Positions 1-8,445 of a stretch of DNA of 64,000 bases are shown here, in pieces. The stretch lies in contig CAJTCU010000002.1 in NCBI GenBank assembly GCA_910574935.1, positions 124,001-188,000 of the forward strand. Direction: 5' to 3'. Each line of letters begins with the position of its first letter. Position 1 is the stretch's first letter. Position numbers and translations under genes: made by a program. The DNA comes from Oscillospiraceae bacterium (GTDB taxonomy: Bacteria > Bacillota > Clostridia > Oscillospirales > Acutalibacteraceae). The notes under the pieces were generated by a model. It did not search any database. It was not told where the DNA came from and worked only from the letters and a program-made list of their open reading frames with translations.

Positions 1-591
1 GTTGCTAATGTGCGTATTGAGTGCGTCCCCATTTAAGTACGGCTCGTGCCAAGCGGCTTCAAAAAGCTGGCGCTTGGAAAAAGTCATATGGGGATTTAGC
101 GCCAAGATTTCCAACAGCTTATACTCTTTGGCAGTGAGGGGGACGGTATGGCCCTCCACGCTGGCCGCTTTAGCACAGGTGTCTAAAGTCAGGCCATGGG
201 TATGCAGAACGGCAGGCGGGGCATTATCCCTAAGCGCCCGGCGCAGACAGGCCTGGATACGGGCCAGTACCTCTCCTGTGTGAAAGGGCTTGGTGATGTA
301 GTCATCCGCACCCTGCCGGAGCAGTTCCACCTTACCCTCCATGTTGGTCTTGGCGGAAACGATGATGACAGGCACGGTGCTCGCTCTGCGCATTTCTGCC
401 AGAAGCTGCTCACCATGGAGGCCGGGGAGCATCAAGTCCAATAGTATCAGGTCAACAGTCTCTTGCTCTAAGGTTTGAAGCGCCTCCAAACCGTTGAGGG
501 CTGGGATAGGGCAATAATTGTTTTGTTCCAGTAAGCGGCATAGCAGACGATTGATTTCCTGGTCATCCTCTACCACGAGGATATGGTACAT
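1..591 (-). CDS. OmpR-family response regulator, C-terminus cut by window edge
   Basis: The product should be a two-component transcription factor; 197 residues are visible and the last part of the DNA-binding domain is missing. The receiver domain (residues 1-115) has the acidic pair in VVEDDQEI, the phospho-acceptor Asp in LILLDLMLPG, the Thr/Ser position in VIIVSAKT and the Lys in YITKPF. A winged-helix domain starts near residue 130 and contains the LTAKEYKLLEIL motif typical of the OmpR/PhoB class. The ATG at 591 follows a strong AAAGGAGG with good spacing. A sensor kinase is probably encoded downstream, beyond the left edge. In related elements such regulators usually control an ABC transporter or the element itself; its target here cannot be told from the window. 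Confidence 0.9.
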   Translation of the reverse strand, partial: MYHILVVEDDQEINRLLCRLLEQNNYCPIPALNGLEALQTLEQETVDLILLDLMLPGLHGEQLLAEMRRASTVPVIIVSAKTNMEGKVELLRQGADDYITKPFHTGEVLARIQACLRRALRDNAPPAVLHTHGLTLDTCAKAASVEGHTVPLTAKEYKLLEILALNPHMTFSKRQLFEAAWHEPYLNGDALNTHISN

Positions 592-610
592 AAGTCATTC
601 CTCCTTTGTG

Positions 611-681
611 ACTATTATAACAAGGAAATGTTTCGGCATTTTTACGGGGTGGGAGGGGATTTCTAAAGAGTTTCTAAAGAA
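611..681 (-). promoter_or_regulatory. Response-regulator gene promoter with 11-bp direct repeats
   Basis: Read on the minus strand there is a TATAAT at 619-614, just upstream of the response-regulator RBS, but no good -35 box. Two 11-bp direct repeats (TTTCTAAAGAG at 660-670 and TTTCTAAAGAA at 671-681, plus-strand reading) lie about 45 bp further upstream. Head-to-tail repeats at an 11-bp period are the usual binding geometry of OmpR/PhoB dimers, so activation by its own regulator is a reasonable inference. Confidence 0.5.
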
Positions 682-784
682 GTGGGAAAGGCAGCCGGCT
701 TGTTTATATTTATGAGCCATTTGTGCTATAGTAAAAATCAATTATGATTACGGTGCTGTGGATGCAGAACGGATTATGTTTGCT

Positions 785-822
785 AGGCTAAACTTAATGG
801 TATTGCCCAGCTCAGGCCACAT
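785..822. mobile_element. Solo IS-end remnant joined to half a palindrome
   Basis: Positions 785-808 nearly match the terminal inverted repeat of the IS4-family element at 19,085-20,559 (CAATRCCATTAAGTT read outward). The next bases, 809-822, look like a degraded half of the dispersed palindrome. This is the arrangement expected at one end of an IS inserted in a palindrome, but no transposase and no second end are found nearby. The stop codon of the M23 gene (812-814) lies inside this junction, so the last residues of that protein are derived from it. Confidence 0.55.
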
Positions 823-2896
823 TCCCTACCCCCCTATACTGCGGCCAAGCCATTTCTGCATAGTTCATGCCATTCTCGCCAGGGCTTCCATGATAGTACA
901 ACGCCAAGTGCAGGTGCGGCCCGGTAGAATTGCCGGTGCTGCCAATGTACCCCACAAGCTGTCCCTGCCGTATAGGCGTACCAGGAGCTACCGCCAGCCT
1001 GGAGAGATGGGCATACACAGACTGCCACCCGTCCGCATGGTCTACCACCACGCAGTTGCCAAAAGACCACATATTGCTTACCCCATGGGCAGGCGTCCAC
1101 CCATCTTGGATATAGCGGACAGTGCCGGGAGCACAGGCATAGACCGGCTCACCATAACAATTTGCAAAGGAAATATCAATCCCATTATGGCCCGGATAGG
1201 TGTCCCAGGTATGCCCCGGGAACGGAAAAGCAAACCGGCCCTCGGCTATGGCGCTGGCCCCGCCCAGAGGGTTCGCCGCCAGAGGATAGTAACGCAGGAC
1301 GTGGTCTACATAGTCGATATCACCGTACCCACTCCACCCATGGATTCCCGCCTGCCAGACAGAAAATTCCTTGGCGTTTTCTTTTGAGTACCCGCCCCGT
1401 GCCAGCGCCCAGGATATGTAACCGTTGCCGAAGTTGTAACCCTGCAAGGCAAGGCTTATATGGGGGATATCTCCGGGGCCGGTGGCGCCCGCAAGCTGTA
1501 GGTTGTTGGCGATAATGCTTGTCCCGAAATCAATGGAGCGCTCCGGGTCAACCGGCGTACCCACGGGCAGGCCCATGCCCTCGGCGCATTGCATAACGTC
1601 ACCGCCTACCAGTTCCACATTGCCGCCGGATTCCTGCATCATCACGGCCTTTATCAAGTCCACATATTCCGGGATCCCGTGCTGGGTAGCGTAAATGCGG
1701 ATAATGGGGTCGAAGGCTTCAACCTCCGCGCTGACCGGCGTGTAAACGCCTGTGCCGGGGGAACTGCCGAACGCGGACAGCGCACCGCCCAGCAGCACCA
1801 CGGCCAGGAGGACGAAAACGCCTGTCCCGCCCACAAGCCCGGCGAGAGCACTTATAAGAGCGCGTGCAGCCCGAACAGTAACGACAACGGCTTTTTTCGT
1901 GGCAGCTCCTGTGGCTTTAGCCGTTTTACCTGCTTTTTGGGCAAGCTGCTTTTGGCTGTGGAGCTTCATCTTCCGGGTGGCACGCTCCATCAGGGCCTTG
2001 CCCGCTGAACGGAGCGGTACTGTGCCTTTTCCGGGTTTCATAGAATTGCCTGATTTCGGGAAAGCCATTGCTTTACCAGTGCTAATTTTATCTGCTTTTA
2101 TAGGATCAGTCAAATTTTTCACGGTTTCCTCGGCGCGGCGGGATTTGATAGCGGAGAGGCCGCGAACCGGCTTTTCTTTAGGGGCAAAAGCGCCGGGATG
2201 GTGCTCCTTGATAGAGGAACGTCCAGCCTCCCCGGTGGGCGGCTGGACGGATCGATGGATTGATTGATTTTTGTGTGGATCACTGTTTGTGGCTATAGGG
2301 CGATGGGTGAATGGTTTTGATTTTCGCACAGGGGAAGTAACCTGCAAAAAATCGGGTTCGGATGTTGACCGTTGTACCGGGTCAAGGGCGGCATACTTCG
2401 GCAGAGCGGTGGTTGGGGCAGGGTCTATACCTGTGCGCACATGAGGTTCACCACGATAAATTCCTGCCCTATTTTCAGCGGGGAAAGATTGTGCACCATG
2501 GGACGATCCAACCCCGCTAATATCCTGCTTCTTATGAACAGCCTCCACCACCTGGGCCTTTTTCTCCGCAGCCTGGGCCTTGCGCTCCTTGATGAAATTC
2601 TGCCGCTGCTGAATGGAGATTTTCGCTTTCTGCATACCGCCATTCACGGCTTTTTCGCTTACAAACTGAGCAACCTGCTGGGTGCTGTCAACGGCAAAAT
2701 TACCGGCAGACCTGTCCTGGTTTCCCACATCGTTTGGCTGGGCAGATTCACGGATTTTCTTTGTAAACTGGTCTTTGGCAAGTTTCAGCGCCCGCTGCTT
2801 TGGCAGGACGCTTTCGCCCTGCTTTTTCTTAACAGGGGCACTTGCCTTGATTGCCATAGACGGGTCTTTTTCTCGTATGATTCGGATAAAATGCAC
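812..2896 (-). CDS. ICE cell-wall hydrolase: transglycosylase-like plus M23 peptidase domain
   Basis: This is probably the peptidoglycan hydrolase that opens the wall for the conjugation channel (CwlT/VirB1-like role). The first 330 residues are basic and low complexity. A membrane segment follows at about 345-375 (LISALAGLVGGTGVFVLLAVV). Then comes a lysozyme-like domain with MMQESGGN and the LALQGYNFGNGYISW segment. The C-terminal M23 domain has HNGIDIS, VVVDHADGWQSVYAH and GPHLHLAL, which keep the metal-binding His/Asp residues. The start is unclear: GTG at 2896 overlaps the AGGAGG, the codon at ideal spacing is ATC (2887), and the first ATG (2857) has no RBS. It is last in the T4SS operon, after the C5 methyltransferase. 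The C-terminus is altered by the IS-end remnant. Confidence 0.85.
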   Translation of the reverse strand: MHFIRIIREKDPSMAIKASAPVKKKQGESVLPKQRALKLAKDQFTKKIRESAQPNDVGNQDRSAGNFAVDSTQQVAQFVSEKAVNGGMQKAKISIQQRQNFIKERKAQAAEKKAQVVEAVHKKQDISGVGSSHGAQSFPAENRAGIYRGEPHVRTGIDPAPTTALPKYAALDPVQRSTSEPDFLQVTSPVRKSKPFTHRPIATNSDPHKNQSIHRSVQPPTGEAGRSSIKEHHPGAFAPKEKPVRGLSAIKSRRAEETVKNLTDPIKADKISTGKAMAFPKSGNSMKPGKGTVPLRSAGKALMERATRKMKLHSQKQLAQKAGKTAKATGAATKKAVVVTVRAARALISALAGLVGGTGVFVLLAVVLLGGALSAFGSSPGTGVYTPVSAEVEAFDPIIRIYATQHGIPEYVDLIKAVMMQESGGNVELVGGDVMQCAEGMGLPVGTPVDPERSIDFGTSIIANNLQLAGATGPGDIPHISLALQGYNFGNGYISWALARGGYSKENAKEFSVWQAGIHGWSGYGDIDYVDHVLRYYPLAANPLGGASAIAEGRFAFPFPGHTWDTYPGHNGIDISFANCYGEPVYACAPGTVRYIQDGWTPAHGVSNMWSFGNCVVVDHADGWQSVYAHLSRLAVAPGTPIRQGQLVGYIGSTGNSTGPHLHLALYYHGSPGENGMNYAEMAWPQYRGVGNVA

Positions 2897-2912
2897 CTCC
2901 TGGATAAAGCAA

Positions 2913-2939
2913 AAATGCGTCCCAACTTGGGACGCATTT
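2913..2939. repeat. Dispersed ICE palindrome, copy 2 (perfect 27 bp)
   Basis: Half-site AAATGCGTCCCAA, one central base, then its exact complement. It lies between the stop of the C5 methyltransferase gene and the RBS of the cell-wall hydrolase gene. It is the most symmetrical member of the family. Confidence 0.9.
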
Positions 2940-2944
2940 CCACG

Positions 2945-4000
2945 CTAATTTACTGAATTTTTGATACCCTCCATAATGTAAAATGCACATGGCAGGGCAA
3001 TAGAATTTCCCAGCGCCATATACCGTTGGGCCGGGCTAATCATCTCGCCTGCTGCGCCGAACTCCGTCCAGCCGTCAGGCAGGCCCATAGCTCGCTCGGT
3101 TTCCCGCTCTGTCAGATAGCGGACACAGCCGCCCACTGGGTCATCCTCGTACCAAAAAGCAAAGGGCGCGTTCCGGCTGGCAAGGATGGTGGGGAACGGG
3201 TCATCCTTCTTACCAAAGCTGCCTATAAACTGTGCATGGTTCTGGTTCGCGGCTGCGGCCCTCATTCTGTACATTTGAAAGGGGTAGACGATGGGTATGT
3301 GCCCCCCTGTTTCAAGAAAAGGGCCTCTATCTCCGGGGGCGGCGGGACTCCCACACGGGCCGCCAGCTCCAGAAAATGTGAGCACGCCCGGGGGCCTAAA
3401 GAGTATGGGGGCAGCACGCCGCCCTCTAAAATCTGCCAGGAGAAAGACGCGCTTTCTTCGGGCCAGAGGGGGCCTTGCCCAATATTGGGCGTCCATAAGC
3501 CGCCAGGCCAAATCAGGCTGTTCCCCTCTAACCATGCCGGCGTTTGCCCACTTCCCGGAAGCAGGCATTGGAACCGGGCGCCCCGCGAAAGCTGTGAGCA
3601 CGGCTCCAAAATCCAGCCGGTTTCCTGATGAAAGGCTTCCCATAACGTTCTCCCAAACAGCGAAAGTTGGAAATATATTTCCAGTGGCATCCCTCATTTC
3701 GTTTATGATCCTGATAGCTTGAAAAAACAGGTTCGATTTCTTACCGGCAAGCCCTGCCCGGTCGCCTATCTGTGAGAGATTTTGGCAGGGTGAGCCGAAA
3801 GTAATAATGTCAACGGGAGGTATCTTCCCGCCGTCTAACAGTGTGATATCTCCCAAGTGCGCCATGTTGGGGAAGTGGCGCTTGGTGATGGAAACCGGCG
3901 CTTTCATAATTTCGCTGGCCCAAACAGGCTCTATGCCGTTGAGCCTTGCCGCCAGAGGGAACACGCCGATGCCATCAAAGAGACTTCCTAATGTCAGCAC
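2945..4000 (-). CDS. DNA (cytosine-5) methyltransferase
   Basis: It transfers a methyl group from SAM to C5 of cytosine in DNA. Residues 1-20 hold the SAM motif (LTLGSLFDGIG). The catalytic motif IV is ITFGSPCQNLS, with Cys in the PC dipeptide, and an ENV-type motif VI is seen in AVWENVMGS. The RKRVFLLADF segment is motif VIII-like, and the C-terminal ALGNSIALP is motif X. Length (351 residues) fits a solitary ICE-borne enzyme, and there is no restriction endonuclease beside it. The GTG start overlaps the VirB4 stop (TAGTG), so the gene is translationally coupled to the conjugation genes. It probably protects the incoming or excised element from host restriction. Confidence 0.9.
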   Translation of the reverse strand: MLTLGSLFDGIGVFPLAARLNGIEPVWASEIMKAPVSITKRHFPNMAHLGDITLLDGGKIPPVDIITFGSPCQNLSQIGDRAGLAGKKSNLFFQAIRIINEMRDATGNIFPTFAVWENVMGSLSSGNRLDFGAVLTAFAGRPVPMPASGKWANAGMVRGEQPDLAWRLMDAQYWARPPLARRKRVFLLADFRGRRAAPILFRPPGVLTFSGAGGPCGSPAAPGDRGPFLETGGHIPIVYPFQMYRMRAAAANQNHAQFIGSFGKKDDPFPTILASRNAPFAFWYEDDPVGGCVRYLTERETERAMGLPDGWTEFGAAGEMISPAQRYMALGNSIALPCAFYIMEGIKNSVN

Positions 4001-6327
4001 TAGGATTCACCGGGGGTGGTTGTCATAAGTTTATAGAGGGCTGTGTCGCGGGGTATGGTGTTGGTGAAAGGCACCAACGCCCCGCCCATACGGAGCAGGC
4101 CATGTCCGGCCTCGGCGTTCTCTATGTAACCCATCTGCGTGTCGGACAAGTGGAGAAGCTGGGCCAGCTCTGCCCGGTCGGTGGCGGCCTGGTTAAAGAG
4201 CAGCAGAAATTCAGAGTTGGCGAACATAAGCCGGGCGGTTTCCGAACGCAAACATTCCTCGACGTTCTGCGTGGCTGCTGTCAGGGGTGCGCCATATTTG
4301 CGCCAGCGCTTCCAGGCGCGGTAGAGGACTTCGGCAGAGTAGTGATACTTAAAATACAAATACACTTCGTCTATAAAGACCCAGGTATACTTGCCTTTTC
4401 TGCGGTTGGCGGCAACCCGGTTCTGGATAGCCTCAAGGGTAACGACCAAGGCCGTGGGCCGAAGGCTTTCGCCCATTTCGTAAAGGTCGATGGCAACCAG
4501 GCGGTTGTCCATGTTCACGTTGGTTTCATGGGCAAAAACATTCAAGCTGCCCTCAGTGATAAGCTCGGCGGCAAGGGCAATTTCCCGGGCTTCGGGTTCT
4601 GTCTGCTTTAATACTTCGGCGCGCCAGTCTGTCAAAAGCGGGGCGGGCAGCTTCCCCTTGCTCTTGAGGAAAGGCCGGTAGACATTTGCGGTGCAGCGGT
4701 CTATAATAGACTTGTGGCTGCCGGTGATGCGTCCCGCGCCCATCTGCTGTTCCAGAATACTGGTGATAACCTCGGATTTCAAGGCCACCGGGTTTTCGTC
4801 CTCGCCGTACCCCTCTGCCATGTCCAGGGGTGAAATGTGGTGCGGGCTGTGTGGGGATATCTCCACCACCTCGCCGCCCAGGGCGCGGACAAGGGGGCCA
4901 TATTCGCGCTCGGCATCTATGATAATAATATCATCGTTTGTACCGAGTGCAACATTGGTTATTGTGGATTTCATTGCCATGGATTTACCAGAACCAGACA
5001 CGCCCAAATAAAAGCCGTGGGGAGAGATCAGGCGCTTGCGGTCGCAAATTAACAGGTTCTTGCTGACAGCATTTACGCCATAATACATCCCGCCGGGGTC
5101 TTGTATCTCCTGGGCGCGGAACGGCATAAGGACGGCGGTGCTCTCCGTTGTCAGGGTACGCAGGGCCTTCACCCGGCGCAGGCCATAGGGCAAAACGGTA
5201 TTCAAGCCGTCCTCCTGCTGGTAGCGCAGGATGGAGAACTGGCAAAGGTGCTCCCGGCCGATGGCAAGGAGGGTTTCGGTGTCGGCGTCAAGCTGTTCCA
5301 GGGTGTCGGCAACGTGGGCCAGGGTGACGACGGCGAACATCATGCGCTGGTCGCGGACGGTGAGATCGTCCAGAAATTCTTTCGTTTCGGCCCGAAGCTG
5401 CTCCAGCTCATAAGGAACGCTGGCCGTAAAATTGTTTTTGGAGTTCTGGCGCTGCTGCCAGCGGGTGATGTCCGATTCCACGCCCAAAATGCGCTGTTGG
5501 ATTTCCTTGACAGCTTCGTCCGTGGGGACGGGCAGGATGTCAATAGCAATCACCAGATTCCGGGCGAAATCGGAGAGGTCGGCAATCATTTCATCTTTGA
5601 TGTAGCTGGCGTACTCCTTGAGAAAAAGCACTCTGCCAAACTTGCCGCCCATCTCGAAGTGCCCGGCCTTGAATTGCAGACCGTCCGGGCAGATCAGGTC
5701 TTTGTAGTCCACGCCGTGGCGGATGGCGGCAGCTTGGTCGAAGGTGAAATACTGCTCCTCGCCGGGACGGAAAAAGTCGTGGAGAAGGCGCAGGCGTTCA
5801 TAGTTGGAGATGGCTCGTGCGCCGGAGTCCAGCCGCCCAAAATTCTTCCTCAAATTTCCATCCACCCGACGGAAATAAGCGCGGCTGTCCTCGATTTTCC
5901 GCTGAGCGATAGACAGAGTGATGTATTTCTCCTGCACTAAGTCGTTGCTCTCGGCGGCCTTGCCTATCAGGATATCGTTGTATTCTCCGCGGTACTTGTC
6001 CAGCTCGTTCCCCTGCTCTTTCATTAGGACGGAACGGCGGAAGTCCACCGGGTTCAGCCGCCGGTTGATGATGTTGATTTTCGCGGTGGCGTCCGTGGGC
6101 AGGGAGTTCAGCACGGCACTGTAGGACAGAAAAATACTGCGCCTGTCCTCGTTTGACGCAGCGGCATAATTTACATCGGCAAAACGCCATGTGCGGCTAT
6201 GCTTGCCGCCCACCTGCCAAATGCCGTCGCTGTAGATTTTCTTGATGGGGATAGACTGCTGGACGCTGCGGGGGATTGCGAACGTGTCTTTTTCGCTCTT
6301 ATTGGCGGCTATGAGGGATTTAATCAA
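4000..6327 (-). CDS. virB4: VirB4-like conjugation ATPase
   Basis: This is the cytoplasmic ATPase that energises the type IV secretion channel. The C-terminal half has Walker A (GVSGSGKSMAMKS), Walker B (YTWVFIDEVYLYF) and the downstream TAATQNVEECL segment typical of VirB4/TraE. The N-terminal 350 residues match the VirB4 N-domain layout, including the region after the start with FAIPRSVQ. I chose the TTG at 6327, which sits about 10 nt after AAGGAG and overlaps the PrgI stop; the open frame runs further upstream to 6381 but that stretch lies inside prgI. About 775 residues is normal for the family. It lies between PrgI and the C5 methyltransferase in one operon. Confidence 0.95.
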   Translation of the reverse strand: MIKSLIAANKSEKDTFAIPRSVQQSIPIKKIYSDGIWQVGGKHSRTWRFADVNYAAASNEDRRSIFLSYSAVLNSLPTDATAKINIINRRLNPVDFRRSVLMKEQGNELDKYRGEYNDILIGKAAESNDLVQEKYITLSIAQRKIEDSRAYFRRVDGNLRKNFGRLDSGARAISNYERLRLLHDFFRPGEEQYFTFDQAAAIRHGVDYKDLICPDGLQFKAGHFEMGGKFGRVLFLKEYASYIKDEMIADLSDFARNLVIAIDILPVPTDEAVKEIQQRILGVESDITRWQQRQNSKNNFTASVPYELEQLRAETKEFLDDLTVRDQRMMFAVVTLAHVADTLEQLDADTETLLAIGREHLCQFSILRYQQEDGLNTVLPYGLRRVKALRTLTTESTAVLMPFRAQEIQDPGGMYYGVNAVSKNLLICDRKRLISPHGFYLGVSGSGKSMAMKSTITNVALGTNDDIIIIDAEREYGPLVRALGGEVVEISPHSPHHISPLDMAEGYGEDENPVALKSEVITSILEQQMGAGRITGSHKSIIDRCTANVYRPFLKSKGKLPAPLLTDWRAEVLKQTEPEAREIALAAELITEGSLNVFAHETNVNMDNRLVAIDLYEMGESLRPTALVVTLEAIQNRVAANRRKGKYTWVFIDEVYLYFKYHYSAEVLYRAWKRWRKYGAPLTAATQNVEECLRSETARLMFANSEFLLLFNQAATDRAELAQLLHLSDTQMGYIENAEAGHGLLRMGGALVPFTNTIPRDTALYKLMTTTPGES

Positions 6328-6664
6328 AATCGTCACACTCCTTTCGGCCCATGAGGGTGTAGTGGAGGTTGTGGGATTCAAACCGCCTGCCCCCGGCGCA
6401 GAGTATCTCCGACTTGATAACGGCCCAGGCGAATTGCTCTAAGGTCATGCCGTTGTAGGTAAAAAAGCCTGCCACACCTGCCGGGGCCGCGCAGAGTATG
6501 CAAAGCCAGCTTGCGGTCTCCTTGCCGAGAACAGGGCTCAGCCCCAGGTAGATACCCACGGCAATCAGCACGGCCAGGGCCGCGCACAAAAACTGGCGGA
6601 CGGACAGGCCGAAAAAGATGGTCTCCTTGTGGCGGCGGACTTCTTTGGGGATTTTAACTTCTAT
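6320..6664 (-). CDS. PrgI-family T4SS membrane protein with an ATA start
   Basis: PrgI (VirB3-like) is a small inner-membrane component that sits just upstream of VirB4 in Gram-positive conjugation systems. The 114 residues begin EVKIPKEVRRHKE after the start, the expected N-terminus of the family. Two membrane segments follow (FLCAALAVLIAVGIYLG and ASWLCILCAAPAGVAG). There is no in-frame ATG, GTG or TTG at the expected place: the upstream codons are TAA TTT ATA GAA, and ATA (6664-6662) sits exactly where the conserved Met should be, 9 nt after GGAG. The first canonical start would remove the conserved N-terminus. The MT-A70 stop overlaps this site (TTATAG), so coupling is likely. Confidence 0.85.
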   Translation of the reverse strand: MEVKIPKEVRRHKETIFFGLSVRQFLCAALAVLIAVGIYLGLSPVLGKETASWLCILCAAPAGVAGFFTYNGMTLEQFAWAVIKSEILCAGGRRFESHNLHYTLMGRKECDDFD

Positions 6665-7233
6665 AAATTACCACTCCTTTTTTGTGTCCCAAGTTGGGAC
6701 GCATTAAATTCAATCGAGCTTTCAACCTCGTTGCCCCACGCGTCCCAGCCAGGCGTAACCTGCCGGGCAAAAAGTTCAATACGGGGGATATCTCCCATAA
6801 GGGCAACAATTTTTTCCCGGACAATATCCGGCTTTTTGCTGTGTTGTTCTATGGGCGAGATGATAAACTGGTGGACATTCGCAGCTTGCCTTTTGGGATG
6901 GCCTCTGGTGGCTAAAAGGCAGATCTCCGCGTTTCCTCTCGTCCAGAACCCCAGGCCATAGAACCAACTGTCAGCCTTGCGGTTTTTCTTCAGCCAGACA
7001 AAGGCCACTGTTTTATAGTGGAAGCCCCACGCCTTTATAAGACGCAATGCCTCCGGCAGTTGGGGGAAAGTTGACCAGAGGAACAGGGCACAGTCCGGGG
7101 CGGCAATGTCTGGAATAGGCAGGGCGCTAAGCTGGTCTATGCTCATAGTGGGGTAATGCTTTTCAGCGGCGCCCTGGAAAGTCTTTTGCTCATACTTCCA
7201 GGGCGGGTCAGCATAAATCACAGTATATTTCAT
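6661..7233 (-). CDS. MT-A70-family adenine methyltransferase
   Basis: MT-A70 proteins methylate N6 of adenine. The N-terminus YTVIYADPPWKYEQ carries the DPPW catalytic motif, and the core runs through CALFLWSTFPQLPEAL and NAEICLLATRGHPKR. The length (190 residues) is normal for the phage/ICE type. The start ATG overlaps the VirB6-like stop (ATGA) and its own stop overlaps the PrgI start, so it is embedded in the T4SS operon. The last residues (NASQLGTQK) are encoded by a copy of the dispersed palindrome, so the C-terminus was extended or replaced when that repeat arrived. It may work with the C5 enzyme in protecting transferred DNA. Confidence 0.9.
   Translation of the reverse strand: MKYTVIYADPPWKYEQKTFQGAAEKHYPTMSIDQLSALPIPDIAAPDCALFLWSTFPQLPEALRLIKAWGFHYKTVAFVWLKKNRKADSWFYGLGFWTRGNAEICLLATRGHPKRQAANVHQFIISPIEQHSKKPDIVREKIVALMGDIPRIELFARQVTPGWDAWGNEVESSIEFNASQLGTQKRSGNL
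6683..6706. repeat. Dispersed ICE palindrome, copy 3
   Basis: Near-perfect copy (TGTGTCCCAA / TTGGGACGCATTA) lying over the 3' end of the MT-A70 gene and just ahead of the prgI RBS. It is the only intact copy that is substantially coding. Confidence 0.85.
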
Positions 7234-8051
7234 AGCCCGAACATCTCTTTAGCCAGCCGGTCAGCGCCTTTCACCAGCCCCACCAGCACCAGCATATTGA
7301 ACACAAGCTGCCCCAGGTACTCCCAAGCCATAGTGACGGCGGGCAATGTGCTGTCAACCGCCGGGGTGCTGCTGGATAAAAACGCAGAATATATCAGGCA
7401 GGCCAGCACAATGATGATGCCCTCGGAGCACACACCGATGTAGGATTTGATGAAGGCTTTGCCGGTTGCGGACGTGCCCTCCCCTGCGAAAGACGCCAGG
7501 GGCAGCGGCGCTAAAGCCGTGTACATATAGAGCCGGAAAAACCGGCTGTACACGGTCAAAATCAGGATGAAGGACAGCACCGTTATAATCAGGCTGGCGA
7601 GCAGGGACACAAGCCATAGGGGGATGGATTCAAAGAACCCTATCCCCTCTATGGCGTCCACAATTTCCGTGGGCAGGTCGGCCCCGGCGCTGACCATGCC
7701 GCCCATGCTGCTCATGACGTTATTTACCACGCCGCCGCAAATCTTGAAGATGGCGGACATGATATCCATAGAGTAGCCCACGGCAACCTTGGCCCCGGCG
7801 AATCGGATGAAGTGGCGCAGGGCAAATTCCGGCCTCTGCATCTCCTTGAAGCCTGCCGCAGATTGGAATACTCCCATAGCAAAGAAAAGCACCAGCAGGC
7901 CGTACCCTATGCCCTGCATTGCCCCGGCCAAAGTGGTGATGATGTTCCAGATATCCCCGCCTTTGAAAGTTTCCGGGGATTGGGTCAAAAGCGCCCAGAG
8001 CTCGGCCAGCTTGCCGTTCCAGGTGCCCAAAGCGCTCTGTATGTTCTGCAC
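7230..8051 (-). CDS. VirB6/TrbL-like conjugative membrane protein
   Basis: A polytopic membrane protein expected to form part of the inner-membrane pore of the T4SS. About six hydrophobic segments can be seen, for example LVLFFAMGVF, PLWLVSLLASLIITVLSFILIL, GIIIVLACLIYSAFLS and LVFNMLVLVGLVKG. The N-terminal WNGKLAELWALLTQSPETFKGG is the pattern seen in Tn1549-like VirB6 proteins. The listed start is GTG at 8051. An upstream in-frame ATC (reading ISDNWVVQ) sits 9 nt after GGAGG and could be the true start, lengthening the protein by six residues. It lies between the pilin-like gene and the MT-A70 gene. Confidence 0.85.
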   Translation of the reverse strand: MQNIQSALGTWNGKLAELWALLTQSPETFKGGDIWNIITTLAGAMQGIGYGLLVLFFAMGVFQSAAGFKEMQRPEFALRHFIRFAGAKVAVGYSMDIMSAIFKICGGVVNNVMSSMGGMVSAGADLPTEIVDAIEGIGFFESIPLWLVSLLASLIITVLSFILILTVYSRFFRLYMYTALAPLPLASFAGEGTSATGKAFIKSYIGVCSEGIIIVLACLIYSAFLSSSTPAVDSTLPAVTMAWEYLGQLVFNMLVLVGLVKGADRLAKEMFGL

Positions 8052-8083
8052 GACCCAGTTATCGCTGATAGGCCCTCGCCTCC

Positions 8084-8109
8084 AATCTGTCCTAAGTTGG
8101 GACGCATTT
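8084..8109. repeat. Dispersed ICE palindrome, copy 4
   Basis: Imperfect copy (AATCTGTCCTAA / TTGGGACGCATTT) directly ahead of the GGAGG that serves the VirB6-like gene. Confidence 0.85.
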
Positions 8110-8119
8110 CTTCTTCACC

Positions 8120-8443
8120 TTACACCACCCCTATCAAGGTCAAAATCTCCTTGGCAAAGGCAATGAGCAGCCCGCCGAACAGACAGAGAAAGCCCTGGGT
8201 GCGCTGGCTGGCGTCGTGGGACTGGACAGACATACCCACCTGCACAATGCCCCAGCCTAAGATGATAATGCCGATGGCGCGGATGCAGGAAAAGATGAAG
8301 TTAGACAGGTTGTTTACGATGGTCAGCGGGTCGCCGCCTGTGGCAAAAGCCGAGACTGCCAGGACAGTAAGGGCTAAGGTCAGGGCCGCCCAAAGGGACA
8401 TAAACCAGCGGGCGGGCTTCGGTGTGTGATTATGTTTTTTCAT
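8120..8443 (-). CDS. Maff2/VirB2-like small membrane protein (pilin-like)
   Basis: A small protein with a cleavable-looking N-terminal hydrophobic segment (ALTLALTVLAVSAFATG) and two later membrane segments (IRAIGIIILGWGIVQVGM and GFLCLFGGLLIAFAKE). This size and layout fit the Maff2/TrsC family that lies between VirD4 and VirB6 in Tn1549-like elements and is thought to correspond to VirB2. Two ATGs are possible: 8449 overlaps the VirD4 stop (ATGA) but is only 1-2 nt from GGAGG; 8443 has a 7-nt spacing and is preferred. It is in one operon with VirD4. Confidence 0.8.
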   Translation of the reverse strand: MKKHNHTPKPARWFMSLWAALTLALTVLAVSAFATGGDPLTIVNNLSNFIFSCIRAIGIIILGWGIVQVGMSVQSHDASQRTQGFLCLFGGLLIAFAKEILTLIGVV

Positions 8444-8445
8444 TG

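Noticed and set aside
758-1387. Plus-strand frame of 209 codons
   Set aside because: It is antisense to the conserved M23 peptidase domain and has no RBS.
2913-2939. Palindromes read as ordinary intrinsic terminators
   Set aside because: The symmetry runs through the centre with no loop, T-runs are inconsistent, and copies stand ahead of genes within an operon, so termination would block the conjugation genes.
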